DNA of 64,000 nt from CAXXOK01 sp964584315 (GCA_964584315.1 CAZOZO010000011.1:14079-78078); one strand, 5' to 3'. Counted from the stretch's first letter, positions 52,260 to 61,442 are shown. A program made the numbers and translations. The notes: generated from the letters alone by a model not told the origin.

Positions 52260-53186
52260 TCACGGCAGCACGTTGCCCGCTGCAAGGTAGATTTGGTACC
52301 ACTCGTCCCGCGTGAGGGCGATGTCCCCCGCCATGCGGCACTCGTCCAGCCGCGCGGCGCTGGTGGTGCCCGTGACCACCTGGATGCGCGCGGGGTGCCT
52401 GAGCAGCCACGCCACCGCGATGGTAGTGCCGGATACGCCGTATTTCGCGGCGATCTCGCCGATGGCCGCGTTCAGCTTGGGAAACTTGGGGTTGTCCAGA
52501 AACACGCCCTCGAACCAGCCGTACTGGAACGGGCTCCACGCCTGCACGGTGATGTCGTGCAGGCGGCAGTAGTCCAGCGTGCCGCCGTCGCGGTCCACCG
52601 CGGCGTCATCCAGCATGTTCACATGGATGCCCCGGTCGATCAAGCCCGTGTGCATGATGCCCATCTGCAGTTGGTTGGCCACGATGGGCTGGCGCACGTA
52701 GCGGCGCAGCAGCGCCATCTGCCCGGGGTTTTGGTTGGATACGCCAAAGTGGCGCACCTTGCCCGCGGTCGCCAGCACGTCGAACGCCTCCGCCACCTCC
52801 TGCGGCTCGACCAGCGCGTCCGGCCGGTGCAGCAGCAGCACGTCCAGATACTCGGTATTCAGGCGGCTCAAAATGCCGTCCACCGAGGCAAGGATATAAT
52901 CTTTGGAAAAGTCAAAACGCTTGCCCGGCACGATGCCGCACTTGGATTGCAAGATCATTTTTTCGCGCACGGCGGGCGACATGCCCGCCGCTTTGGCGAA
53001 CACCGTCTCGCACCTGCCTGCGGCGTAAATGTCCGCATGGTCAAAAAAAGTGAGCCCGCTGTCCATCGCGGAACGGACGAACCGCTCCGCCGCCGCGGGC
53101 TCCATATCCGCGATGCGCATGCAGCCCACCGCCACCACCGGCACCGTAAGCTGGCTTACGCCCAACGCCATGGTACGGATCGCCAT
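52260..53186 (-). CDS. Aldo/keto reductase
   Basis: This 308-residue NADPH-dependent oxidoreductase has a complete tetrad: Asp49 and Tyr54 (FFDHADIYAAG), Lys82 (LQSKCG) and His120 (LLLHRPD). The VRHFGVSNQNPGQM and cofactor-side VTGTTSAARLDECR segments are normal. It belongs to the YdhF-like group of oxidoreductases. In this operon it may reduce or oxidise a sugar or keto-sugar released by the GH30 or isomerase. Start at the ATG at 53186; the longer in-frame start lacks an SD. Confidence 0.9.
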   Translation of the reverse strand: MAIRTMALGVSQLTVPVVAVGCMRIADMEPAAAERFVRSAMDSGLTFFDHADIYAAGRCETVFAKAAGMSPAVREKMILQSKCGIVPGKRFDFSKDYILASVDGILSRLNTEYLDVLLLHRPDALVEPQEVAEAFDVLATAGKVRHFGVSNQNPGQMALLRRYVRQPIVANQLQMGIMHTGLIDRGIHVNMLDDAAVDRDGGTLDYCRLHDITVQAWSPFQYGWFEGVFLDNPKFPKLNAAIGEIAAKYGVSGTTIAVAWLLRHPARIQVVTGTTSAARLDECRMAGDIALTRDEWYQIYLAAGNVLP

Positions 53187-53253
53187 GGAAAAGCCCCCTC
53201 CCCATTGTGGCGCGCCCGCGCCCCGTGGTACTTTGGCCCCGCGGGGCGGCGGC

Positions 53254-53904
53254 TCACAGCCGCCTGCCCGTCCACAGCAGCGCGTTATGCAGCAGCGTGC
53301 GGAAGTTTGCGTCGTCATACACCTTGGCGTCGTGGCCGCTGGCGGTCACGAACACGCGGCTGCTTTCGTACTGGCGCGCCCAGCCGATGTTCTTGATGCC
53401 GATGGGGCACTCGCACGTCAGCAGCAGATGGTTGTCCGGCTGATCCGGCTCGCCGATGGTGTAGGTCTCGTCCACCAGCGTATAATCGTCAAGGCCCTTC
53501 GTGACGGGGTGGCTTTTGTCCGCCACGTGCACCTTGACCGTCGTGTTCTGGTGGTAGCTGAACATCCCGTCCTCCAGCCGCACGCTCACGCCCGATACGC
53601 GGGTGTATACGTCCCACCGCTTGAAGCACAGCAGCGCGTGGTGCATCAGCACGATGCCCTGCCCGTTTTTGCCCAGCGTGTTTACCATATAATCGTACAG
53701 CGGCGTGCCTTCCTCCGGCACGGGGATATTCATGTTATACCACAGCACCGTGTCATAGTTCAATTGGTTCAGCTTGTCGCGGGCAAACAAATCGACGGGC
53801 TGCACATAAAAGTCGCGGTCCGCGAAGCTGTTCAGCATCCTTTGGAAGCCCACCACGTCGTACTCGTGGTTTTCCACCAGCACGGCCACCTTCAGTTTTT
53901 CCAT
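53254..53904 (-). CDS. ThuA-like (trehalose-utilisation family) protein
   Basis: This 216-residue protein of class-I glutamine-amidotransferase-like fold shows the ThuA pattern: VAVLVENHEYDVVGFQRML, NGQGIVLMHHALLCFKRW and DETYTIGEPD, ending in a short helix. ThuA proteins are found with sugar dehydrogenases and take part in keto-sugar conversion, although the chemistry is poorly defined. It lies between the isomerase/epimerase and the reductase. AAGAGG precedes the ATG at 53904. Confidence 0.82.
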   Translation of the reverse strand: MEKLKVAVLVENHEYDVVGFQRMLNSFADRDFYVQPVDLFARDKLNQLNYDTVLWYNMNIPVPEEGTPLYDYMVNTLGKNGQGIVLMHHALLCFKRWDVYTRVSGVSVRLEDGMFSYHQNTTVKVHVADKSHPVTKGLDDYTLVDETYTIGEPDQPDNHLLLTCECPIGIKNIGWARQYESSRVFVTASGHDAKVYDDANFRTLLHNALLWTGRRL

Positions 53905-53959
53905 ATGCTCATGCCTCTTTAGCGAGAGGGGGCGGGCTTTGGGCCCGCCCCCTGTTTTT

Positions 53960-54781
53960 TTAGCGGTACACCTTGTCGCGCAGGTCTTGCAGGTAACGGA
54001 GCGTGAAATCCGTCTCAAACTTGTAGTCCACTTCCTTGGCGCCGTTGGTGGCCACCCAAGGGCAGGCTGCGGATACGCCCTTGTCGTAACCGGCCTCCTT
54101 GAGCACCTTGAACAGGTGGGTCAGGATCTCCTCGCGCTTGCCCACGTTGGGCTGCGCGCCGCCGTCGCCCTGCACGTGCACGTTCAGGCAGTAGTCGGGC
54201 GCCTTGAGGATATCCTCCAGCGGCTGGCCCAGCTCCAGGAAGTAGTTCAGATCGGCCATCACCTTGACGCTCTTGCGGCCGGTCAGCTTGGCGAACGCCA
54301 CGCCCTCTAGGTACCGGGGAAACAGCGTGTCGTGCTCGGCCTGCGGCTCCAGCGCGATCTGCATGCCATACTTCTCGGCGAAATCCGCCATGATGTTGAT
54401 GGAGCTGATGCCCTGGTCGATCGCCTTGGTGCGGTCAAACCCCTCGGGGCAGCGGAAGTGCCCGCCCCAGCAGCCGGCGTACTTCACGCCCAGCTCGGCC
54501 ATGCGCTTGAACTGGCGCTCCAGCGACCAGAGGATCACCTCGCGGTTGTACAGGGGGCCGCTGGCGCCTTTCCAGCTGGTGCCCGGGCCCAGCAGATGGC
54601 TGGTGACGGGGGTGGGGCGGCCATCCTGCTGGTAGGCATCCTTCCACGCCTGCCACTCCGTGTCACACAGCAGAGCGGAGCAGTGCATGCTGGCGGGCAC
54701 CTCGAAGTATTCCCAGCCGCGATCCAGTACCTTGAGGGGAACCACGTCTACCACGATGCCGATCTGAAAAGGTTTGCTCAT
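53960..54781 (-). CDS. Sugar phosphate isomerase/epimerase-type TIM barrel
   Basis: This 273-residue protein of the xylose-isomerase-like TIM-barrel superfamily has metal-site candidates E in GMQIALEPQAEHD, D in KVMADLNYFLEL and H in YCLNVHVQGDGG, plus a C-terminal DFTLRYLQDLRDKVY. It is clearly different from the 48744-49631 barrel. In this unit it would act on the sugar released by GH30 or on its keto form. The start at 54781 is the ATG; a GTG three codons before is less likely. Confidence 0.83.
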   Translation of the reverse strand: MSKPFQIGIVVDVVPLKVLDRGWEYFEVPASMHCSALLCDTEWQAWKDAYQQDGRPTPVTSHLLGPGTSWKGASGPLYNREVILWSLERQFKRMAELGVKYAGCWGGHFRCPEGFDRTKAIDQGISSINIMADFAEKYGMQIALEPQAEHDTLFPRYLEGVAFAKLTGRKSVKVMADLNYFLELGQPLEDILKAPDYCLNVHVQGDGGAQPNVGKREEILTHLFKVLKEAGYDKGVSAACPWVATNGAKEVDYKFETDFTLRYLQDLRDKVYR

Positions 54782-54802
54782 TGTTACCACGCTCCAACGT
54801 TC

Positions 54803-56329
54803 TTAGTCTTCGTAACGGGCCGGGTGAGCGGCCATGAAGTCTGCAAACTCCTGCGCGATGGCGGCGGTCTTTTCCTTATAATCGCCGTTTGCGTAGGCTT
54901 CCAGCTCTTCAAAGGGCACTTCGCCGGTCACGTAGCGAACCTCCAGGCTGTTCAGGGTCTGCACCTCGTCCGGGAATTCCACGCCAAGCTTGTCGAGCAT
55001 CTTGGTGAAGGGGATATATACCTTCGTGGTGGCCTTGTCCGCAGCGGCGGCTTCCACCTGCCACTTGGCGATCATCTCCGGGGTAGAGCCGCCCATGAGC
55101 GCCTGCATGCCCTTGTAGGCATTGGCAAAGGCAAACATGTTGCTGGTCACCTTCTGGCGGGCCTGCTCCTGCTCGGGGGTGCGGTCCACAGTGCGGGTTT
55201 CGATGTCATACTCGTTGTAATGCAGGCCCGCGAGGCCCATCTGCATCATCACGAAGCCCTCTTCGCTGTCCGCCCAGTCCAGCAGGCGCATCACGGCGTC
55301 CACATGCTCGCTCTTGGCGTTCACATAGTAGGCCATCCACGCGGAGGGGGGCATGGCGTACTGGGGCTTGTCGCCCTCATTGAGCACGAGGGGCTTGCAG
55401 AACATGAAATCGTCCGGGTTCAGGCTGTACTTCTCCAGCACGTTGCTGGTAAAGTTGCTTTCGCTGGCGCCCGCGATGCCCACGCGGCCCTGCGCGAGCT
55501 TCTCGATGGCCTCGTCCGCCTTGTGGGTCACGAACTCGCGGTCGATGATGCCTTCCTCATACAGGCTGCGCATCAGCTGCATGTAGGCCGGGTAGCCGGA
55601 CTTGAGGGCGCGCAGCTTGGCGCTGCCATCCGCATCCGGCATGCCATGGTGCCAGCTGGAGATGCTGTACGCCATGGAGAGGAAATCATTGCGCAGGTGC
55701 CAGATGCCGCTGTCCATGGACGTCTGGTTGGCGCCGAAGCTCGCGCCGAAGGTATCGGCCTGGCCGTTGCCGTCCGGGTCGCCTGTGGTGAAGGCGCGGC
55801 ACACTTCGACGAACTCGGCCACCGTAGTGGGGGCCTCCATGCCTACCTTGTCCAGCCATTTTTTGTTGATCAGGAAGCCCCACTTGTCGTAGCTGTTGGC
55901 GCGGGGCAGGCCGTAGATGCGTCCGGTGCCCAGCAGGTCGCAGTCGCCAAGCTGCTCTTTGCTGTGGTTGGCGGCCATGTTGGGGTACTGGTCGATCAGG
56001 TCGGTCAGGTCCAGCAGCAGGCCGTCCTCGGCCCACTCCTTGGCGGCGATGTCCGCGCCGTAGTGCACCAGGTCAGGCATGTCGCCGGTGGATACGAGCA
56101 TCTTGACGCGGTCGCCATAGCTGCTCAGCGGGGGCGCTTCGATGCGCAGGCGGATGCCCAGGTGCTCCTCGATGTAGGCCAGGATGGGGTTGTTCTCCAG
56201 CACTACCTCGGGGTTGATCTGCAGCACCGCGGTGATCTCCACGGGCTCGGTCGTTTGGGCGGTAGCGACGACGGGCAACGTTAGCGCGACCATCGCGACC
56301 AGCAACAGGCTCAGGAACCGCTTGGACAT
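54803..56329 (-). CDS. Extracellular solute-binding protein (LplA-like)
   Basis: This 508-residue family-1 binding protein (CUT1, oligosaccharide type) has a signal peptide (MSKRFLSLLLVAMVALTLPV, then VATAQT) without a lipobox cysteine. Typical segments are LGIRLRIEAPPLSSYGDRVK, LLLDLTDLIDQYPNMAAN, and the calcium-like loop TTGDPDGNGQADTFG (about 185-200). It supplies the two LplBC-like permeases encoded just upstream; no ATPase gene is present, so a shared housekeeping MsmX-type ATPase is expected. SD AAGGAGG. Confidence 0.92.
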   Translation of the reverse strand: MSKRFLSLLLVAMVALTLPVVATAQTTEPVEITAVLQINPEVVLENNPILAYIEEHLGIRLRIEAPPLSSYGDRVKMLVSTGDMPDLVHYGADIAAKEWAEDGLLLDLTDLIDQYPNMAANHSKEQLGDCDLLGTGRIYGLPRANSYDKWGFLINKKWLDKVGMEAPTTVAEFVEVCRAFTTGDPDGNGQADTFGASFGANQTSMDSGIWHLRNDFLSMAYSISSWHHGMPDADGSAKLRALKSGYPAYMQLMRSLYEEGIIDREFVTHKADEAIEKLAQGRVGIAGASESNFTSNVLEKYSLNPDDFMFCKPLVLNEGDKPQYAMPPSAWMAYYVNAKSEHVDAVMRLLDWADSEEGFVMMQMGLAGLHYNEYDIETRTVDRTPEQEQARQKVTSNMFAFANAYKGMQALMGGSTPEMIAKWQVEAAAADKATTKVYIPFTKMLDKLGVEFPDEVQTLNSLEVRYVTGEVPFEELEAYANGDYKEKTAAIAQEFADFMAAHPARYED

Positions 56330-56382
56330 GGGTTTTGCCTCCTTTATTATTTCCCGCGCAACGCAGCGCGGGTAATGAACGG

Positions 56383-57303
56383 TCATTCCTTGACGGAGCC
56401 CAGCGATATGCCCTTGACGAAGTATCGCTGCATGAAGGGGTACACGATCAGGATGGGCACGATGGTGATCACGATGGCCGCCATCTTGAGCGTGAAGGGG
56501 TGCGAGCGGTTGAGCGACGTGAGCATGGCCGTGACCGGCGACACGGCGCTGGTATCCTCCACCACCAGCTCGCGCAGCACCAGCGTGAGCGGCCACAGCT
56601 TGCGGGAGGATACGTACATCATGGCGTGGTAGTAGCTGTTCCAGTAGCCCACCGCGGAAAAGATGGTCATGGTGGCGATGGCGGGCGTCAGCAGCGGCAC
56701 GATGATCGAGAACAGGATGCGCAGGTCGTTGGCCCCGTCCACCCGGGCGGCCTCCTCCAGCGAGTCCGGCACGGATGTAATGATGAAGTTCTTCATCAAA
56801 ATCAGGTTAAAGGCATTGAGGCAGCCGGGCAAAATCAGCGCAGTGATGCGGTCGTAGATGCCGATGCCCTTGATGAGGATGTAGTTGGGGATCATGCCGC
56901 CGTTGAAGAACATGGTGAACAGGATCAGCCCCATGACGGCCCTGCGGCCCGCGAGGCCCTTCTTGGTGAGGGGGTAGGCGGATATCACCAGCAGGAAAAC
57001 GCTCAGCAGCGTGCCCACCAGCGTGATGGTGAGCGTGACCCCGTAGCTGGAGCGGATCAGGTCGTAATCCAAAATCTGCTTGTACGCCGTAAAATCAAAC
57101 CGGTTGGGGATGATGGCGGTGGGGCGCTGCAGGTACTCGTCATACGACATGAAGGACACGAAGAACACGTAGACGAACGGGAACAGGCAGCACACCGCGA
57201 AGGCCGTGACCACAAGCATGCACAGGGCGATGAGCAGATAGTCGCTCCCCGAGCGCAGGATACGGCCCCGCCTGCGGCGTGCGGGCATGGCGGGCGCGCT
57301 CAA
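56383..57303 (-). CDS. ABC transporter permease (LplC/YtcP-like), probable TTG start
   Basis: This 306-residue permease has six transmembrane helices with the MetI-type EAARVDGANDLRILFSIIVP coupling loop and the C-terminal VKGISLGSVKE that ends nearly all members. A TTG overlapping the upstream stop (TTGA, 57303) is seven bases after AGGAGGG and is preferred. ATGs at 57324 and 57288 have no SD. It pairs with the next protein to form the channel. Confidence 0.92.
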   Translation of the reverse strand: MSAPAMPARRRRGRILRSGSDYLLIALCMLVVTAFAVCCLFPFVYVFFVSFMSYDEYLQRPTAIIPNRFDFTAYKQILDYDLIRSSYGVTLTITLVGTLLSVFLLVISAYPLTKKGLAGRRAVMGLILFTMFFNGGMIPNYILIKGIGIYDRITALILPGCLNAFNLILMKNFIITSVPDSLEEAARVDGANDLRILFSIIVPLLTPAIATMTIFSAVGYWNSYYHAMMYVSSRKLWPLTLVLRELVVEDTSAVSPVTAMLTSLNRSHPFTLKMAAIVITIVPILIVYPFMQRYFVKGISLGSVKE

Positions 57304-58229
57304 AAGATGCCCTCCTCTCCGCATACGCGGGCGATCAGGTTGGCGACCAGCAGCAGCACGAAGCCCACCGTGGAGCTGAACAGGCCTACCGTGGCGGCGA
57401 AGCTGAACCGGCCGTTGACCAGCCCCAGCTTGTACGTGTACGTTTCAAACACCTCGGATACCGCCAGGTTGCTGGTGTTTTGCAGCACGTTGATCTGCTC
57501 GAAGCCGCTGTTCATCATATTGCCCACCGCAAGCAGGAGCAGGATGACCACCGTGGAGCGGATGCCCGGCAGCGTGACGTGCCAGATGGACTTGAGCCGC
57601 GAAGCGCCGTCGATGGTGGCCGCCTCGTACAGCTCGGGGCTGATGGAGGTGATGGCTGCCAGATAGATGATGGTATCCCACCCCGCCTGCTTCCAGATGT
57701 ACGACGCGATGGCGATGCCGCGGAAGTACTTGCTGGAACCCAGGAAGAACACCGGCTCGCCCCCCATCGCCTTGATGACCATGTTGACGACCCCCCACGA
57801 GGGCGACAAAAGGTTGACCAATATGCCGCCGATGACCACCCACGAGATGAAGTACGGCAGGTAGATGGTGGTTTGCGCGAGACGCTTGTAGCGCAGGAAG
57901 GGGATCTCGTTCAGGGCCACGGAAAGCAGGATGGGGATGGGGAAGCAGATGAGCAGCTTGAGCAGGCTCAGCAAAATGGCGTTGCCAAGCACGCGGTAAA
58001 AATCCTTGAGCCCAAACAGATAGCGGAAATTATCCAGCCCCACCCACGGGCTGCCCAGGATGCCCTTGGCAAACTTGAACTCCTTGAAGGCGATCACCAG
58101 CCCGTACATCGGCGCATAGTGGAACACCAAAAAGTACGCTACGCAGGGGATCAGCAGCAGGTAGAGGTACCGGTTGCTCCACACATACCTAAGGCGCCTG
58201 TTGCCGCGGGCCAAATCGCTCCCTTTCAA
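57300..58229 (-). CDS. ABC transporter permease (LplB-like), TTG start
   Basis: This 309-residue permease starts at TTG, eight bases after AGGAGG. It has six transmembrane helices, the N-terminal YAPMYGLVIAFKEFKFAKG motif of LplB proteins and the coupling loop YEAATIDGASRLKSIWHVTL. It is the first transport gene of the unit and follows a 250-base gap with a hairpin and direct repeats, so it likely has its own regulated promoter. Confidence 0.93.
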   Translation of the reverse strand: MKGSDLARGNRRLRYVWSNRYLYLLLIPCVAYFLVFHYAPMYGLVIAFKEFKFAKGILGSPWVGLDNFRYLFGLKDFYRVLGNAILLSLLKLLICFPIPILLSVALNEIPFLRYKRLAQTTIYLPYFISWVVIGGILVNLLSPSWGVVNMVIKAMGGEPVFFLGSSKYFRGIAIASYIWKQAGWDTIIYLAAITSISPELYEAATIDGASRLKSIWHVTLPGIRSTVVILLLLAVGNMMNSGFEQINVLQNTSNLAVSEVFETYTYKLGLVNGRFSFAATVGLFSSTVGFVLLLVANLIARVCGEEGIF

Positions 58230-58305
58230 TGCGTGCGCCTCCTTTTCTGGTCATTTTTGCTCCGTTTTTTATATTTTAGGGCAGGCAGGCCCTGCGCACA
58301 ATCAA

Positions 58306-58341
58306 CAATCGGGTTCTGTTTTCATGCACAGAACCCGACTG
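58306..58341. terminator. Hairpin between yesM-like and permease genes
   Basis: A 14-bp stem (58306-58319 with 58328-58341, one G-U) with an 8-base loop. The T-run (GTTTTG) is on the plus-strand side, so for the minus-strand genes it is an imperfect terminator or a processing hairpin. Confidence 0.5.
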
Positions 58342-58380
58342 TTTTGCGTCAAGCGTTGGTTTTTGCAATTGGATATCGAA

Positions 58381-58400
58381 ATTTGATACCATTTGATACA
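58381..58400. promoter_or_regulatory. Two direct repeats with 10-bp period, possible YesN-type operator
   Basis: ATTTGATAC occurs at 58381-58389 and 58391-58399, exactly one helical turn apart, in the AT-rich gap upstream of the transport genes. AraC-type regulators such as the YesN-like protein encoded here bind direct repeats. Confidence 0.4.
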
Positions 58401-58480
58401 AATTGGTAGCGGTTTATGCGGATATCAACTGTGAATTTCAAAGGAACGGACGTTTCTTGTTTTTTTTCAATGCATGGCCG

Positions 58481-60154
58481 TCAGAGCGGCTGGCGGATGT
58501 ACACGCGGGTGGAGACCCCCGGCTCGCTCTCGATGCGCAGCGTTCCCTTGCCCAGCAGGCACATGCGCAGGCGGCCCATCACATTGCGCAGGCCGTAGCC
58601 GCCCTGTTCCAGCGGCTGTTCCTCCATGACCGAGCGGATGACCGCCTCGGTCATGCCGTTGCCGTCGTCCTCCACGACCAGGTCGTAGGTATCCTCATTG
58701 ATGCTGCTGAAAATGGCGATGTTCAGCGGCGAGCCATCCTCCTTGCGGCCGTGATAGATGGCGTTTTCCACCAGCGGTTGCAAGAGCAGCTTCAGGGTCT
58801 TGGCCTCCAGCAGCTCGTCCTGAATGTCGATGTGCACGTTCAGCTCGTCGCCGTAGCGCAGCTTTTGCAGGTGCGTGTACGCGCCAAGGTGTTCCAGCTC
58901 CCGCTTCAGGGGCACCATGTCCTCCTTGAAGGAGAGCGAGTAGCGAAGGAACACGGCCAGCTTGTCCACCGCGTCGCTGAGCTGGTCCAGGTACTTCAGC
59001 CGCGCCAGCCACTTGATGGAGGAAAGGCTGTTGAACAGAAAATGGCTGTTGACCTGCGCGCGCAGGGCGCTGATCTCGGCCTCGCGCTTTAGCACGTTCG
59101 TCTCGTTGTTCTGGGCGATCAGGGCCAAAATGCGGCGGCGCGTCTCGTCCAGCTCCTGACCCAGGGTGGCGAACTCGTCGCGCCCGCTGATGGAGAGTAC
59201 CTGCTCAAGCTTCCAGCTGCTGATGTCGCGTATCTTGGCGGAGAGAGTCTTCATGCGCAGGTTCAGGCGGTGGGATATTTGCCACACCATGACCAGCGCC
59301 AGCGCGCACACCGCGGCGATCACCAGCGCCATGCGCTGCACGATGGCCGTGTAGGCGCGGTCGATATAGGTGTTGTCGGTCTGGATCACGACCTCCACGC
59401 CGCTCTTGGCGCTGGCGGGTATCGCGATGGGCTTGGTGAGGCCGTCCAGCGCGTCGCGCTTCACGCCCAGCTCGTGGTTTTGCTGCGCGCCGTACAAGAG
59501 GCGCGTAAAAGCCTTGCGGTCGCTCAGGCTCAGCAGGCGGTTGCCCGCGAACACGGCGGTCAGGTTGCCGCTGTCATCCTCGTTATAAAAGCCGTACAGC
59601 TCGGTCTCGTAGATGCACATCTCCAGAAAGTATTCCCGCTTGCTGTTGGTCTGGAACACCTTCTGGAAGATGGAAAACACCTTTTCGTTGCGGCTGTTCA
59701 GGTATGTGCCGGTGATCAAAAAATTGTTGCGGTACACCTCGCTGCCGGGCACGAACTCCGCGAAGATGTCGCGGATGTTGCCAAGCCCGTTCACCTGCGA
59801 GTAGATGCCGTTGCGGTACACGCGGATGCCGTTGAGGCGCGCGGTGTTCAGGTTCATGTACTCCTCGGCCGTCTCGGTCAGGGCGGCGCGCACGGCGGTG
59901 AAGGGCTGCGTCTCCATGACGGAGATCAGGTGCTTGTCCTTGGCCAGCATACGCAGGTAGGCCATGTAGTATTCCAGCCGGTTATCGATGTTGATGGCGA
60001 TCTGCCGGCTGTTGGCCATCAAAATGGAGCTCTCCTGCCGGCGGTAGCTGTCGCGCAGGATCAGCTGCAGCATCAGCAGCATGGCCAGAATGATAAACGC
60101 GATGATCGCCGTGAACCCCATGCCCAGCTGGGTACGAAACTTGAACCGGCCCAT
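58481..60154 (-). CDS. Sensor histidine kinase, YesM-like
   Basis: This 557-residue kinase has TM1 at about 12-34, an extracellular sensor domain (about 35-270), TM2 at about 273-295, HAMP, and a coiled linker. The His_kinase core is QVNSHFLFNSLSSIKW (phosphoacceptor His near 370), with ATPase boxes LVENAIYHG, VEDDGNGM and GYGLRNVMGRL. The usual QINPHFLYN motif has Ser in place of Pro. It should sense a glycan or its binding-protein complex and phosphorylate the YesN-like regulator encoded three bases upstream. Confidence 0.93.
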   Translation of the reverse strand: MGRFKFRTQLGMGFTAIIAFIILAMLLMLQLILRDSYRRQESSILMANSRQIAINIDNRLEYYMAYLRMLAKDKHLISVMETQPFTAVRAALTETAEEYMNLNTARLNGIRVYRNGIYSQVNGLGNIRDIFAEFVPGSEVYRNNFLITGTYLNSRNEKVFSIFQKVFQTNSKREYFLEMCIYETELYGFYNEDDSGNLTAVFAGNRLLSLSDRKAFTRLLYGAQQNHELGVKRDALDGLTKPIAIPASAKSGVEVVIQTDNTYIDRAYTAIVQRMALVIAAVCALALVMVWQISHRLNLRMKTLSAKIRDISSWKLEQVLSISGRDEFATLGQELDETRRRILALIAQNNETNVLKREAEISALRAQVNSHFLFNSLSSIKWLARLKYLDQLSDAVDKLAVFLRYSLSFKEDMVPLKRELEHLGAYTHLQKLRYGDELNVHIDIQDELLEAKTLKLLLQPLVENAIYHGRKEDGSPLNIAIFSSINEDTYDLVVEDDGNGMTEAVIRSVMEEQPLEQGGYGLRNVMGRLRMCLLGKGTLRIESEPGVSTRVYIRQPL

Positions 60155-60157
60155 GTG

Positions 60158-61375
60158 TCACTTGCCCCCTCCCGTAAACAGGTGGCGGTACTCGCTGGGC
60201 GTCATGCCCACCTCCCGCTTGAAGGAGGAGTGGAAGTAGGTGTTGCTGCCAAAGCCGCAGCGCTCCGCCACGTCCAGCAGCGGCAGCTGCCCGCCGGTCA
60301 GCAGCGCCTTGGCTTTTTCCAGCCGCACCTGCAAAAGGTAGCGGTTCACGCTCAGCCTGGTGACGGATTTGAAGATGGAGCCCACGTAATTGGGCGTAAA
60401 GTGCAGGCCGCGCGCGATGGACTCTAGGGTGAGCGGGCTTTGGTACTGCTCGGTGATGATCTGCTCGATCGTGCGCACGATCTGCTCCTTGTTCTGCTTC
60501 TTTTTATCGGTGCGGGGCAGCACGGGCGCGTCGTGCAGGCCCTGCCGCAGCAGCCGCGCATGCAGGCGCGCCAGGTCGTGCCCGCCGGCGGATTCGATGC
60601 GCACGCTGGGCGCGCCCTGCTCCCCAAAAAACGCGCGCAGGGCGGCCTGCACTGCCTCGGACACCTTGTCGCCGTCGCCCTCGGGCGGGGCGCACAGCAC
60701 GATCAGGTAGCCGGGATTCATGCACACGCAGGCGGAGCGGGGCATGATGCGCTGCACCCGCTGGCTCAGCTGGTCCAGCTTCGCGTCGATGGGCACCAGC
60801 GCCTCCGGCTCGTGCACGCACAGCGTGATCACGAAATTCTGCTCCGGCAAAAACAGCCATTCCAGCCCCAGGCTGCGCGCGTCGGCCTCCTCAACGTGCA
60901 TGCCGCCCAGCGCGCGGCTCACCAGCGCTTGCCGCGCCAGCCCCACGCTCACGCTCAGGTTGTCCTGCTTTTTCAGGAGCAACTGCTGCTCCAGCCGCTT
61001 GGTGCTGATCTCGTCCACCACTTTTTTGACCACGCGCAGCAGCTCCACCTCGTTCACGGGCTTCATCAGATAGGCGGAGATGTTCAGGTCGATGGCTTGC
61101 TTGGCGTATTCAAAATCGTCATAGCTGCTCAAAAACAGAATTTTGACCTCCGGCGCGGCCTGGCGGATGCGGCGCGACATCTCGATGCCGTTCATCACCG
61201 GCATTTTGACGTCGGTCAGCACGATATCGGGCTTCAGCTCCAGCGTTTTGCTCAGGCCCTGCGAGCCGTTCACGGCCTCGCCCACCAGCGCCACGCCGAT
61301 CAGCTCCCAGTCGATGCAGGTCGCCAGCGATTTGCGCTCAAAGCTCTCGTCCTCCACCAGCAGCATCGTGATCAT
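60158..61375 (-). CDS. Response regulator with AraC-type output, YesN-like
   Basis: This 405-residue protein has a receiver domain (1-120; acidic pocket VEDES, phosphoacceptor Asp55 in DIVLTDVKMPVMNG, Lys in YLMKPV), a middle region of about 170 residues, and a C-terminal AraC HTH pair (about 300-400; SIARGLHFTPNYVGSIFKSV, DVAERCGFGSNTYFHSSFKR). It should activate the transporter-glycosidase genes downstream. It is the first gene of the unit; its promoter region contains the assembly gap. Confidence 0.94.
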   Translation of the reverse strand: MITMLLVEDESFERKSLATCIDWELIGVALVGEAVNGSQGLSKTLELKPDIVLTDVKMPVMNGIEMSRRIRQAAPEVKILFLSSYDDFEYAKQAIDLNISAYLMKPVNEVELLRVVKKVVDEISTKRLEQQLLLKKQDNLSVSVGLARQALVSRALGGMHVEEADARSLGLEWLFLPEQNFVITLCVHEPEALVPIDAKLDQLSQRVQRIMPRSACVCMNPGYLIVLCAPPEGDGDKVSEAVQAALRAFFGEQGAPSVRIESAGGHDLARLHARLLRQGLHDAPVLPRTDKKKQNKEQIVRTIEQIITEQYQSPLTLESIARGLHFTPNYVGSIFKSVTRLSVNRYLLQVRLEKAKALLTGGQLPLLDVAERCGFGSNTYFHSSFKREVGMTPSEYRHLFTGGGK

Positions 61376-61432
61376 GCTTCTCCCCCTTGCGCGCAGGTTC
61401 GATCGTTGTTACCTATGTTACATTCTATGTGC

Positions 61433-61442
61433 NNNNNNNNNN
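61433..61442. other. Assembly gap (10 N)
   Basis: Ten undetermined bases lie in a low-complexity stretch of T-rich and then G-rich DNA (61443-61530), between the divergent yesN-like and larA-like genes. The real gap length is unknown. Confidence 0.99.

Noticed and set aside
50552..52315. 587-codon plus-strand frame over the GH30 gene
   Set aside because: It begins in repeats and then lies antisense to a clear GH30 enzyme.
54332..56284. 650-codon plus-strand frame over the binding-protein gene
   Set aside because: Antisense shadow of the minus-strand solute-binding and isomerase genes; His/Val/Ala-rich with no domain.
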